Of a stretch of DNA of 64,000 bases, positions 16,243-24,412 are shown piece after piece. This DNA comes from Afifellaceae bacterium (GTDB lineage Bacteria > Pseudomonadota > Alphaproteobacteria > Rhizobiales > Afifellaceae). The notes below the pieces were generated by a model. It was not told the origin of the DNA. It was given only the letters and a program-made list of their open reading frames with translations, and made no database searches. A program made the translations under genes and the position numbers. Numbering within the stretch: the stretch's first letter is position 1; every line of letters begins with the position of its first letter. The stretch is taken from NCBI GenBank assembly GCA_028284625.1, contig JANQRH010000009.1, positions 372,001 to 436,000 on the forward strand, in the 5' to 3' direction.

Positions 16243-17424
16243 ATGCCCGACAATCTCGCGAGCCTGTTCCTGCTCGACCCGGACGTGGTCTTTCTCAATC
16301 ACGGCTCGTTCGGCGCGTGTCCCAAGCCGGTCTTTGAGGCCTATCAGGCCTGGCAGCTCAAGCTGGAGCGCCAGCCGGTGGCGTTCCTCGATCCGATGCG
16401 CGGCTATGTCGCCTGGATGAAAGACGCTCGCGTTTCGCTCGCCGAAGAGATCGGCGCCGATCCGGAGGACATTTTCGGAACCGTCAACGCCACGTTCAGC
16501 CTCAACATCGTCGCGCGCTCGCTGCCGCTTGAGCCTGGCGACGAAATTCTGACGACCGACCACGAATACGCGGCGCTGGAGAAGACCTGGAACTACGTCG
16601 CTCGGCGCACAGGCGCACGCATCGTCACCGTCAGTTTGCCGCTGCCACTGACGGAGGATGCTGATTTCACCGACGCGATCTTGGCCGCCATGACCGAGCG
16701 TACGCGCGTCCTTTTCCTCAGCCACGTCACGTCGCCGACGGCGCTTGTCCTGCCGGTTGAACGTGTCGTCGCGGAGGCCCGCGCGCGCGGTATCTGGTCG
16801 GTGATTGACGGCGCCCACACACCCGGCCACATCGCGCTGGACCTGAATGCGCTGGGTGCTGATTTCTACGCCGGCAATTGCCACAAATGGCTGATGGCCC
16901 CGAAGGGCTCGGCGTTCTTGCATGTCCGCCGCGAGCAGCAGGCGAAGATGAGCCCGCTCGTCATCTCGCACGGATGGACTGCGGAGCGCGCCGAGCCCGG
17001 CCCGTTCGGCAATTCCGCCTTTGTCGACGCCATGGAGATGCAGGGCACGCGTGATCCGTCTGCCTGGCTGACCGTGCCGGAGGCAATCCGGTTTCGCCAC
17101 GCCCAGGGCTGGGACGAGGTGGCGCGGCGCTGCAATGAGATGATGCACGCAACCGCCGACCGGATCACGGCGCTGACCGGGCTGCCGCTATTTGGAGCGC
17201 CCGATTTCGTCGCGCCGCAGATGGTCGCCATCCCGTTGCCGCGCACCGATCCCGCAGTCCTGCAACACTCGTTGATGCAGCGCTACGGCATCGAAATCCC
17301 GGTCTTTGAATGGAACGGGCACACCGTCATGCGATTGTCGGTGCAGGGATACAATACCGAGCGCCAGATGGACCTGTTGGTCACGGCGCTGACCGACATC
17401 CTGCATCTCAGTGAAGCGGCCTGA
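16243..17424 (+). CDS. PLP-dependent class V aminotransferase-fold enzyme
   Basis: Fold-type I PLP enzyme of 393 residues, class V (isopenicillin N epimerase-like branch). N-terminal FLNHGSFGACPKPVFEAY is characteristic; the PLP-binding Asp is in VIDGAHTPGH near 188 and the internal aldimine lysine in AGNCHKWLMAPKG near 212. Enzymes of this branch act as epimerases, cysteine desulfurase-like lyases or transaminases. Being the first non-transport gene of the peptide operon, it probably acts on the imported amino compound. Start ATG 16243 is four bases after the permease stop. Confidence 0.9.
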   Translation: MPDNLASLFLLDPDVVFLNHGSFGACPKPVFEAYQAWQLKLERQPVAFLDPMRGYVAWMKDARVSLAEEIGADPEDIFGTVNATFSLNIVARSLPLEPGDEILTTDHEYAALEKTWNYVARRTGARIVTVSLPLPLTEDADFTDAILAAMTERTRVLFLSHVTSPTALVLPVERVVAEARARGIWSVIDGAHTPGHIALDLNALGADFYAGNCHKWLMAPKGSAFLHVRREQQAKMSPLVISHGWTAERAEPGPFGNSAFVDAMEMQGTRDPSAWLTVPEAIRFRHAQGWDEVARRCNEMMHATADRITALTGLPLFGAPDFVAPQMVAIPLPRTDPAVLQHSLMQRYGIEIPVFEWNGHTVMRLSVQGYNTERQMDLLVTALTDILHLSEAA

Positions 17425-17453
17425 AACGAGAGAGCCTCGGCCGCGGATTCATC

Positions 17454-18188
17454 ATGCAGAGAAACAGCCCGCTAAGCTATCTGGAACCGCTGGACGACCG
17501 CTCGCGCGGCACCGCGGTGCTTGAAGCGCTTGCCGAAATGGTGGAGCGCGCCGGGCTTAAGGTTGGCGACCGGCTTCCACCGGAGATCCTGCTTGCCCGG
17601 CAGCTTGGCGTTGGCCGCTCCACCATACGCGAGGCGTTGAACCGCTGGGAGGGCGTCGGCCTGATCAGGCGCAAGCGCGGCGTCGGCACCTATCTGGCGG
17701 CTCGGCTGCCGCGATCGGATGGGCCCGTGCCGGTCATGGTGCGGCTGGAAGGCGAGGGCATATTGCGCCTTCTTGAAGTGCGGCGCGCGCTGGAGATTGA
17801 GGTCGTCCGGCTGGCAGCGGAACGCGCCAGCGCCGCCCAGCGTGCCGAGATTGGCCGGCTGTGCGATGCGCTTCTGGCGGTCGTCGACGCGCGCAGCGAC
17901 TATCGCCAGGCTGACCAGGCGTTTCACGGCGCGATCTACGAGGCGTCGGGCAATTCCTTCTTCGTCGAGATCCTGACGCGGCTCGACGAGGCGTTCGAGA
18001 AATCGGCTGACTCGCCGTTTCGACCGAGCGCTTTCGGGTTGAAAAGCTTCCCGCTGCATCGTGATCTGGCGGATGGGATCATGCGCGGCGATGCGGACCA
18101 GGCGGTGGCCGCGGTCACGTCGATCATCGATACGGTCGAACACGAAGTGCGCCAGATCATTGCGGCCGGTCCGCGCGATCCGGTGTAA
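17454..18188 (+). CDS. GntR-family transcriptional regulator, FadR/FCD subfamily
   Basis: Regulator of 244 residues. Winged helix at about 20-85 (GDRLPPEILLARQLGVGRST, then RKRGVGTYLA) and an all-helical FCD ligand domain with the metal-site Asp/His pattern (DQAFHGAIYEASGN, later FPLHRDLADGIMRGD). It is the last gene of the peptide operon, 29 bases after the aminotransferase, and probably regulates it through the site at 10553-10563. Its 3' end overlaps, on the other strand, the extended reading frame of the EcfT gene by 253 bases. Confidence 0.92.
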   Translation: MQRNSPLSYLEPLDDRSRGTAVLEALAEMVERAGLKVGDRLPPEILLARQLGVGRSTIREALNRWEGVGLIRRKRGVGTYLAARLPRSDGPVPVMVRLEGEGILRLLEVRRALEIEVVRLAAERASAAQRAEIGRLCDALLAVVDARSDYRQADQAFHGAIYEASGNSFFVEILTRLDEAFEKSADSPFRPSAFGLKSFPLHRDLADGIMRGDADQAVAAVTSIIDTVEHEVRQIIAAGPRDPV

Positions 18189-18964
18189 GGGCTGCCTGTT
18201 GCGCTAGCTGCTTCATCTAAGGGGCGGTCGGAGCGAAGCGACGACACCGCTACAGCCACCAACAAACACAAACAGATCATGGCGAAGAGGCGGTCGCGGC
18301 CGGTTGGAACGGGCGCGTTGGTGACGGTGCGCGCACGTGTCGGAGAGAGCCCGCGGGCTTCCATGGCGAGTGCCGAACGGCCGGCGCGGCGGATCGCATA
18401 AGCGAGAAGAGGCACGATCAGCGAGACCAACTCGACGGGTCCCGGCACGCGCCGCGGCGGTCGGCCTTTGCGCATGGCGCGCGCGATGCGGATTTGCTGC
18501 ATCTCGCGGCCGAGGTCTGGGACCAGATTAAGCGCCTGGAACAGAGCGAAGCCGATGGACGGCGGCAGGCGCCAATGCACCATCAGCGCTTTGATCAGCG
18601 CGCCCGGATCGGTTGTCAGCGCAAACAGCGCGGAGACCAAGCCGCAGGCGATCGCCCGGCAGAACAGGATCAGCCCGGCGGAGAATGCCGGGTCGCCGAA
18701 GGGCGTTTCGGCCGCCATTTGCAGGGCGAAGGTGCTGTCCTGGCGGAACAAAACGCTGGTCGTGAAGAAGCCGAAGCCGAACAAGGCGAACGGCACCATC
18801 AACGCCAGCACGAGGAGCGGCGAGCGGCGCTCAAGCACGATCAACGCGCCGGCGGCAAGCGCAATCGTCGCGAGTTGAAAGCCGAGGTCTAAGATGAGGA
18901 TCGAGGCGAGAATCCAAAGCACGCAGACGACAAGCTTAGGCAACGGGTGGAGCGTGCTCAGCAT
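17936..18964 (-). CDS. ykoC: ECF transporter transmembrane T component (YkoC-like), with anomalous C-terminal extension
   Basis: Membrane scaffold of the energy-coupling module: about five hydrophobic segments in the first 245 residues and the two ARG-type coupling motifs (IARAMRKGRPPR near 167 and MEARGLSPTRAR near 210) that contact the ATPases. I start at ATG 18964 (GGAGCC seven bases upstream, 7-base overlap with ykoD). Family members end near residue 250, after the last helix (MICLCLLVAVAVSSL). Here the frame runs about 90 residues further, antisense to the GntR gene, in low-complexity non-conserved sequence. In the neighbouring minus frame a TAG lies at 18217-18219, exactly at the expected end, so a one-base frameshift or a lost stop is likely. 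Confidence 0.85.
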   Translation of the reverse strand: MLSTLHPLPKLVVCVLWILASILILDLGFQLATIALAAGALIVLERRSPLLVLALMVPFALFGFGFFTTSVLFRQDSTFALQMAAETPFGDPAFSAGLILFCRAIACGLVSALFALTTDPGALIKALMVHWRLPPSIGFALFQALNLVPDLGREMQQIRIARAMRKGRPPRRVPGPVELVSLIVPLLAYAIRRAGRSALAMEARGLSPTRARTVTNAPVPTGRDRLFAMICLCLLVAVAVSSLRSDRPLDEAASATGSPYTGSRGPAAMIWRTSCSTVSMIDVTAATAWSASPRMIPSARSRCSGKLFNPKALGRNGESADFSNASSSRVRISTKKELPDAS

Positions 18965-20628
18965 GTGACCGGCTCCATCCAATCGAGAACGGGCAGGATC
19001 GCTGGTGGCGCCAGATCCGCCCGAGCGAGAAGGTCGGCGTCGCGCAGAACTTCTGCTGGTTTGCCTTCGGCGGCGATGCCGCCATCGACGAGTACGATGA
19101 GCCGGTCGCAGACGGCGAGCGCGAAATCCATGTCGTGCGTAATGATTGCAATCGCCCGGCCATCATCGGCAAGCGCGTTGACGGCCTCGGCGATGGTTTT
19201 GACGCCGCGCGCGTCAAGCCCGGAGGTCGGCTCGTCCAGCACCATGAGAGGCCAACGATCGGTGGCAGTAAGGCAGGCGAGCGCCAGCCGCCGTTTCTGA
19301 CCTTGCGACAATTCGTAAGGGTGCTGGCGCGCGGCATCGCCAAGCCCCCAGCGTGCCAGGATTTCGGCGGTCGAGTTTTCGCCGGCGTCCTTGGGCAGGG
19401 CGGCGGCGATTTCGTCGCGAACACTGGCCTCAAGAAACTGGTTCTCGGGGTTCTGGAAAGCGATGGCGCCGGGTAGCCCGTCGCGTCGGCCGGCCTTCGA
19501 TCGCAGCAGGCCGGCGAGGGTCGCGCCAAGCGTCGACTTGCCCGCGCCATTGGCGCCGACGATCCCAACGATTTCGCCGGCGCCGATCTCCATTGTCACA
19601 TCGCGCAGGACAATCGGGCCAAAGAGCGGGGCGCAGGCCGCGTCTTGGAGCTGGACGACACGCGCGCCGGGCGTGCGCGCTCGCGACGGCAGCATCGGCG
19701 CCGCGATCTCGGCAATTATTGCGCGGGCGCGATCGACCGCGTCGGTGGAGAGCTGCGCCAGGTGGCTGCCAAGCTGCTCCATGGTCAGTGCCGGGTGAAT
19801 TGGGGCAAGGCCCGCCTTGACGAGCGCACGATCGAAGCGACTTGCGAGCGGCGTCCAGATGCCCTCAGCGTCGAGCCAATCGCCATGCGCGCGAAACAAG
19901 GCTGCCGGCGCGCCTTCAGCGACAAGCGCGCCTTGATCGTCGAGCACGGCGACGCGGTCGATGGCGCCGATCATCGCGTCGAGCCGATGGTCGACGATCA
20001 GCACGCCGCCGTTGCCCGGGTCGTTCAGCACCAGATCGTAGACGCGCCTTGCGACGGCCGGCGCCAGGCTGGCGGTGGGCTCATCGGCGGCGAAGAGAGG
20101 CGCGCCGGCGATGAGCGTGGCGGCAAGCGCGACAAGCTGCTTCTCACCGCCGGAGAGCGTGGATGTACGCCGGTCGCGCCAATCCTCCGGCAGGCCGACT
20201 CGTGCCATCACCGCGCGTGTGCGCGCTTCGATCTCGGCCTCAGGCAAGCCCCGGTTTTCGAGCGCGAAGGCGATTTCGTCGGCGACGCGGAGGCCGGTGA
20301 GCGTGTGCTCGGCATCCTGGAAGAGCTGCGCCACCGCGTCGGACCAGCCGGCGGGTGAGCGGGCGGCGACATCGGTGCCGCCGATCCACACTTGACCCCG
20401 CACGGTTGCGGGGACGGTCTGCGGCACGATACCCGTCAACGTCCACAGCAGCGTCGACTTGCCGGAGCCGGACGGGCCGAGCAGCAGCACCCGCTCGCCC
20501 GGCGCGACCAGATGCGATACAGGGCCGACCGCATCCCGCTCCGCATAGGGATAGCGCACCGCGGCGCCATCCCATTCAGCAAGCGGCGTGGTCGGTTGCT
20601 CAGCCGGCAAGGGCGGCGCGGCGCTCAT
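18958..20628 (-). CDS. ykoD: ECF transporter duplicated ATP-binding protein (YkoD-like)
   Basis: Two ATPase domains fused in 556 residues, as in YkoD. First domain: Walker A GPSGSGKS near 51, signature LSGGEKQLV near 159, Walker B PLFAADEPTA near 180. Second domain: GANGAGKS near 361, LSQGQKRRL near 447, MVLDEPTSGLD near 470. The protein powers uptake through the YkoC scaffold and YkoE substrate component. It overlaps ykoE by 29 bases and ykoC by 7. Regulated by the TPP riboswitch upstream of ykoF. Confidence 0.93.
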   Translation of the reverse strand: MSAAPPLPAEQPTTPLAEWDGAAVRYPYAERDAVGPVSHLVAPGERVLLLGPSGSGKSTLLWTLTGIVPQTVPATVRGQVWIGGTDVAARSPAGWSDAVAQLFQDAEHTLTGLRVADEIAFALENRGLPEAEIEARTRAVMARVGLPEDWRDRRTSTLSGGEKQLVALAATLIAGAPLFAADEPTASLAPAVARRVYDLVLNDPGNGGVLIVDHRLDAMIGAIDRVAVLDDQGALVAEGAPAALFRAHGDWLDAEGIWTPLASRFDRALVKAGLAPIHPALTMEQLGSHLAQLSTDAVDRARAIIAEIAAPMLPSRARTPGARVVQLQDAACAPLFGPIVLRDVTMEIGAGEIVGIVGANGAGKSTLGATLAGLLRSKAGRRDGLPGAIAFQNPENQFLEASVRDEIAAALPKDAGENSTAEILARWGLGDAARQHPYELSQGQKRRLALACLTATDRWPLMVLDEPTSGLDARGVKTIAEAVNALADDGRAIAIITHDMDFALAVCDRLIVLVDGGIAAEGKPAEVLRDADLLARADLAPPAILPVLDWMEPVTC

Positions 20629-21187
20629 GGTCGATCCTCAGGCCGGACAGCACGCCGGTTCTGTAGAGCGCGTTGACGATGACCCATGCGAGCAATCCGC
20701 CGAGTAGCGCGCCGGAAAGGCATCTGAGCGTGAACATGATGATGAGGAGTGTCGGCGCCAAATCGCCATAGTCGAAGCGGATCCACGTGTAGATGAAGGA
20801 GAAGATGGCCGCGCCCACGCCCGCCGCCATGAGCACCGGCAGCGAGTAGCGCTTCCAGCGGGCAGCGGCGAAGACGGCCTCAGCGCCAGCGCCCTGCACG
20901 AGGCCCGTCAGAAGCAGAAGCAGGCCGGCCGGCGAGCCGAGCAGGATTTGCGTGCCGGCCGCGAGCACCTCGGAGACCAGCGCAACGCCCGGCTTTCTGA
21001 TGATGGCGGCGGCGATCATTGAGACGATGAACCAGAAGCCCATGACGACATCCATTGTCACCGGCCCGAAAACGGCCTGGGCGATCAGCCAGACCTGCAC
21101 CCAGCCGAGATAAAGCACGCCAAACACCGCGCCGAGCACGGCGACGATCAGAGTTTCACGCAAAGTCCATAAATTGCTGTCGGGCAT
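20600..21187 (-). CDS. ykoE: ECF transporter substrate-binding membrane component (YkoE-like)
   Basis: Membrane protein of 195 residues with five to six hydrophobic segments; the N-terminal WTLRETLIVAVLGAVFGVLY and GVQVW-like second helix are characteristic of YkoE proteins. It binds thiamine or its hydroxymethylpyrimidine moiety in the membrane. ATG 21187 has AAGGTC nine bases upstream; the frame continues upstream without conserved sequence. Gene order F-E-D-C equals that of Bacillus ykoFEDC. Confidence 0.9.
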   Translation of the reverse strand: MPDSNLWTLRETLIVAVLGAVFGVLYLGWVQVWLIAQAVFGPVTMDVVMGFWFIVSMIAAAIIRKPGVALVSEVLAAGTQILLGSPAGLLLLLTGLVQGAGAEAVFAAARWKRYSLPVLMAAGVGAAIFSFIYTWIRFDYGDLAPTLLIIMFTLRCLSGALLGGLLAWVIVNALYRTGVLSGLRIDHERRAALAG

Positions 21188-21244
21188 GGTCCGACCTTTC
21201 GTGCTGGAGTGGAAGAAGAGGAAGCCGCACAGCGCGGCAGGCAC

Positions 21245-21853
21245 TCAGACGCGGGTCGGGCTGTTGGCCGATACCGTAACGTCAAGCGTTAGATGGCCAT
21301 CGAGCGAACCGAAGCGGGTGAATGCTTCTGCCAGCGCGGTGAAAACTGCGCCCGCGTCGCCCGATAGCTTGGTGCAGAAATTCTTGGGCCGATCGAACAC
21401 GCCCGATGCCTTCAGGAAGGCGATGCAGCCCTCGATCTCGTCCATGTGCTGGCCTGCGCCGAGCGGATAAAGCGAGACCTGGCAAGCAACGGTTTGGCCC
21501 ATCATTGGCGCGCGCTTCACAGCTTCGACCGCTGCCTGGATGCGCTGCTGCAACGGCGTGTCCGGGGCGCGTCCTTCGATGGGCGTGCAGATCGGATCGT
21601 CCGGCTCGCCGGGGCAGCCGCGCGACACCGTCGCGGAGAGGACGCAATGCGTCCCGGTCTTGGCCGCCGCGACGAACAGGTCGCGCATCGCGTCAAACAG
21701 GGCGTCCGGCGGCCCGACCATCAAAGTGGAAATGTCGTCGGTTTCCATTCGCAGTCGATCACGATGGGGATCGAGCGCGGACAACGCGCCCATGATGATG
21801 CCGACGAAATCGTCGGTCATGGGATAAAGAGACACTTGTGCGCCGGAAAACAT
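21245..21853 (-). CDS. ykoF: Thiamine/HMP-binding protein (YkoF-like)
   Basis: Soluble protein of 202 residues made of two tandem repeats of the Ykof domain: SGAQVSLYPMTDDF near 3 and, in the second half, VACQVSLYPLGAG near 120. In Bacillus this protein binds thiamine or hydroxymethylpyrimidine. There is no signal peptide, so it acts in the cytoplasm. ATG 21853 lies directly behind the 3' arm of the TPP riboswitch; an upstream in-frame ATG at 21907 falls inside the riboswitch and is not used. Confidence 0.92.
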   Translation of the reverse strand: MFSGAQVSLYPMTDDFVGIIMGALSALDPHRDRLRMETDDISTLMVGPPDALFDAMRDLFVAAAKTGTHCVLSATVSRGCPGEPDDPICTPIEGRAPDTPLQQRIQAAVEAVKRAPMMGQTVACQVSLYPLGAGQHMDEIEGCIAFLKASGVFDRPKNFCTKLSGDAGAVFTALAEAFTRFGSLDGHLTLDVTVSANSPTRV

Positions 21854-21857
21854 GGCT

Positions 21858-21954
21858 CGCCTCGCTCCGCTGGCATTATCCAGATCAGCTTGAGGGTTCG
21901 CGGCCATGCGGCCCGCATCTCAGCCCCGGCAATACGGAGCACCCCTGTCGGTGC
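21858..21954 (-). promoter_or_regulatory. TPP riboswitch (THI box)
   Basis: On the minus strand the THI-box elements occur in order: ACAGGGGTGC (21948-21939), GGCTGAGA (21925-21918), ACCCT (21897-21893), and CTGATCTGGATAATGCCAGC followed by GGAG (21888-21865). The last arm ends within a few bases of the ykoF ribosome-binding region and ATG 21853, so regulation is probably by blocking translation initiation when TPP is bound. Confidence 0.96.
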
Positions 21955-22175
21955 GGCATCGTTATCGGCAACGTTGCGGCAAGTAAACCGGAATCGGAGT
22001 TGCTCACTGCGGCAAGGCTTCGCAGCGTCTTCGCGGCGAGGCGCTTATCGCTGTCGATGCGCACAACGAATGGAAGATTGGAAGAGCGCGGTGCGTATGC
22101 GAGACTCTTTGGCCTCGGTCGATGCGCTGCGGCGCGTAAGCCGGCCGGTATGCAATTTTGGGGAGAGCGACGATT

Positions 22176-22979
22176 ATGAACCAAAGCGTAAGCGGGACCG
22201 ACGTACCGGTTGGTCGTCTTCTCGACCTATCGTCGCGCGTTGCGATTGTGACCGGCGCGTCTGCCGGCATCGGCGCCGGTATTGCGCGCCGCTTGGCGGA
22301 GGCGGGCGCTGCGGTGGCGGTTCACTATCGCGGCGGCAAGACCGAGGCAGAGGCGATTGCTTCGGAGATCGCCGCAGGTGGCGGCAAGGCGATCGCCGTA
22401 CACGCCGACCTGACCGACGCGGATGCGGTGAAGGCGGCCTTTGCGGAGGTCGAAGCGGCGCTCGGACCCGTTGATATCCTCGTCAACAATGCGGCGCGCC
22501 AGACGCATTCCACGATTGGCGAGATGAGCGCGGAGGAATGGCGTGGCACGCTCGCAACGAACCTTGACGGCGTCTTCAACGCGACGCGCGCAGCCACCGA
22601 TGCGATGGTGGCGCGCGGAGCGGCGGGCGTGATCGTCAACATATCGTCGATCGAGGGCCTGCATCCGGCGCTGACCCACGGCCATTACGCCACGACGAAA
22701 GCCGGGTTGATCATGTTCACCCGCGCTGCGGCACTGGAGTTCGGGCCGCGCGGCATCAGGGTCAACGCGGTCTCTCCCGGCGTCATTCATCGTGAGGGCA
22801 TCGAGGACGCCTGGCCGGAGGGCGTCAAGCGCTGGATGGACGCCGTTCCGCTCGGCCGTCTGGGCGAAGACGAAGACATCGCCGACGCCGTTCTCTTCCT
22901 GGCGTCGCCTGCCTCCCGCTTCATCACCGGCGCCAATCTCGTCGTCGATGGCGGGATCACCTGCACGCCGTCCTTCTAG
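22176..22979 (+). CDS. Short-chain dehydrogenase/reductase (SDR)
   Basis: Classical SDR of 267 residues: TGASAGIGAGIA near 26-37, NNAARQ near 105, catalytic Ser in NISSIEG near 160 and YATTK near 176, C-terminal NLVVDGGITCTP. It resembles 3-oxoacyl-ACP reductase/glucose dehydrogenase-type SDRs; the substrate is not readable. ATG 22176 has GGGGAGAG eight bases upstream. It is divergent from the TPP riboswitch operon and forms a pair with the SDR 8 bases downstream. Confidence 0.9.
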   Translation: MNQSVSGTDVPVGRLLDLSSRVAIVTGASAGIGAGIARRLAEAGAAVAVHYRGGKTEAEAIASEIAAGGGKAIAVHADLTDADAVKAAFAEVEAALGPVDILVNNAARQTHSTIGEMSAEEWRGTLATNLDGVFNATRAATDAMVARGAAGVIVNISSIEGLHPALTHGHYATTKAGLIMFTRAAALEFGPRGIRVNAVSPGVIHREGIEDAWPEGVKRWMDAVPLGRLGEDEDIADAVLFLASPASRFITGANLVVDGGITCTPSF

Positions 22980-22987
22980 GTCACGAC

Positions 22988-23776
22988 ATGAGCGCCATCT
23001 CCAATTCGGCACTCGCCGACCGCGCGATTGCGGTGACGGGTGCTGCGCGCGGCATCGGCGCCGGCATTGTCGAGGCTGTGCTGGAAGCCGGCGGCCGCGC
23101 CGTGCTTCTCGACCTGGATGCCGATGCCGCCGCGGAGACGGCGCGCCGGCTCGATCCCGACGCGACGCGAACCTTGGCGGTCGCGGCCGATGTCACCGAC
23201 GCCGCTTCCCTTGATCGGGCGGCGGCGGCGGCGCGGAAGCGCTTCGGCCGGCTTCAGGGCTGGGTCAACAATGCCGGCATCATCCGCATGTCGCAGGCTC
23301 AGGACATCACCGCGGATGCGTGGGATTTGGAGCTCGCAGTGAACAGCCGCGGCGTGCTTCTTGGCGCGCAGGCCGCATATAGGGCGTTTGCCGGCGAGGG
23401 CGGAGCGATCGTCAATGTCGCCTCCAATGCCGGCAAAGTGGGGTTTCCGAACATGGCCGCCTACAATGCGAGCAAGGCGGCGGTGATCAACCTGACCCGC
23501 TCACTCGCCCATGAATGGGCGGGCGAGGCGATCAACGTCAACGCAATCTGCCCGGGAAGCGTCGCAACGCAGATGCTTCATGAGGTGGCCGACGAACTGG
23601 AGAAGAGCGGAGCCGGCGACGCGGCGGCGCTCTTTGCGAGCATGGTTCCCGCGCAGCTCGGCCGGCACGTGGAGCCCCTGGAAATTGGCCGCATCGTTGC
23701 GTTTCTTCTGTCCGACGCGGCGATCGTTATCCGCGGTCAGGCGATCAATGCCGACGGGGGCGATACGCCCTATTGA
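22988..23776 (+). CDS. Short-chain dehydrogenase/reductase (SDR)
   Basis: Classical SDR of 262 residues: TGAARGIGAGI near 17-27, VLLDLDAD (Asp suggests NAD), NNAGIIRMS near 97, catalytic Ser in VNVASNAG near 144 and YNASKAAV near 158, C-terminal INADGGDTPY. It resembles sorbitol/galactitol dehydrogenase-type SDRs. Together with the preceding SDR it may carry out a two-step oxidation-reduction of a polyol or hydroxyl ketone; no transporter or kinase is in the same operon. Confidence 0.9.
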   Translation: MSAISNSALADRAIAVTGAARGIGAGIVEAVLEAGGRAVLLDLDADAAAETARRLDPDATRTLAVAADVTDAASLDRAAAAARKRFGRLQGWVNNAGIIRMSQAQDITADAWDLELAVNSRGVLLGAQAAYRAFAGEGGAIVNVASNAGKVGFPNMAAYNASKAAVINLTRSLAHEWAGEAINVNAICPGSVATQMLHEVADELEKSGAGDAAALFASMVPAQLGRHVEPLEIGRIVAFLLSDAAIVIRGQAINADGGDTPY

Positions 23777-23916
23777 GCCGGTCGGGTGCATCCTTGCAGC
23801 TTTATGGACGACACTGCATCGACGCCCTGATGTCATGAAGATGGCGGGTGGTTGACGTGGTCCAGGACCCGCGTTTCGGCAAAGGTTGCCCGCGAGACAG
23901 CCGAAGGAGATCGCTA

Positions 23917-24387
23917 ATGATCCTGCGCAAGCTTCGCCTCGATATGGGCCTTTCCCAGGAACAGCTTTCGCACATGTCCGGGGTGAGCGTGCGCACGATT
24001 CAGCGGATCGAACGCGGGGCTCAGGCGACGCCGGAGACCCTGAAATGCCTGGCGGCTGCTTTGGAGGTGGACTTCTCCGAACTGCGAAAGGACCAGCAGA
24101 TGACCACGAACACGTCTCATCCCGGGCTCACCGACATGGAGCGCGATGCGCTTGAACATGTCCGTGATATCAAGGGGTTCTATACGCATGCGATGCAGTT
24201 CGCGGTGACCATCGCGGTCTTCGTCGGTTTAAACCTCTGGCTCACGCCCGGCTTCTATTGGGTTGCCTTCGTTGCAGTCGGCTGGGGGATCGGTCTGGTC
24301 GTGCACGGGCTTTCCGTCTTTGAGGTTTTCAACTGGCTTGGCCCGGATTGGGAGAAACGACAGGTCGCAAAACGCTTGAAGCGGTAA
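23917..24387 (+). CDS. XRE-family helix-turn-helix protein with 2TM domain
   Basis: A 156-residue protein: an N-terminal XRE DNA-binding domain (LRLDMGLSQEQLSHMSGVSV, recognition helix VRTIQRIERG) in residues 1-60, followed by a 2TM domain with two hydrophobic helices (AVTIAVFVGLNLWL and VAFVAVGWGIGLVVHGLSVF). This fusion would tether a transcription factor to the membrane. ATG 23917 has GAAGGAG eight bases upstream; the frame upstream of it is not conserved. Function unknown. It is convergent with the thymidine phosphorylase gene. Confidence 0.85.
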   Translation: MILRKLRLDMGLSQEQLSHMSGVSVRTIQRIERGAQATPETLKCLAAALEVDFSELRKDQQMTTNTSHPGLTDMERDALEHVRDIKGFYTHAMQFAVTIAVFVGLNLWLTPGFYWVAFVAVGWGIGLVVHGLSVFEVFNWLGPDWEKRQVAKRLKR

Positions 24388-24412
24388 GGACGGCCGGTCG
24401 GCAGATTGCCGG

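Noticed and set aside
21446-22474. 342-codon plus-strand frame over ykoF and the riboswitch
   Set aside because: Antisense to ykoF and the THI box, and out of frame with the SDR at 22176.
24388-24412. Bidirectional terminator between the XRE gene and the phosphorylase gene
   Set aside because: Only a five-pair CGGCA/TGCCG stem without T-run is visible in the 25-base gap.
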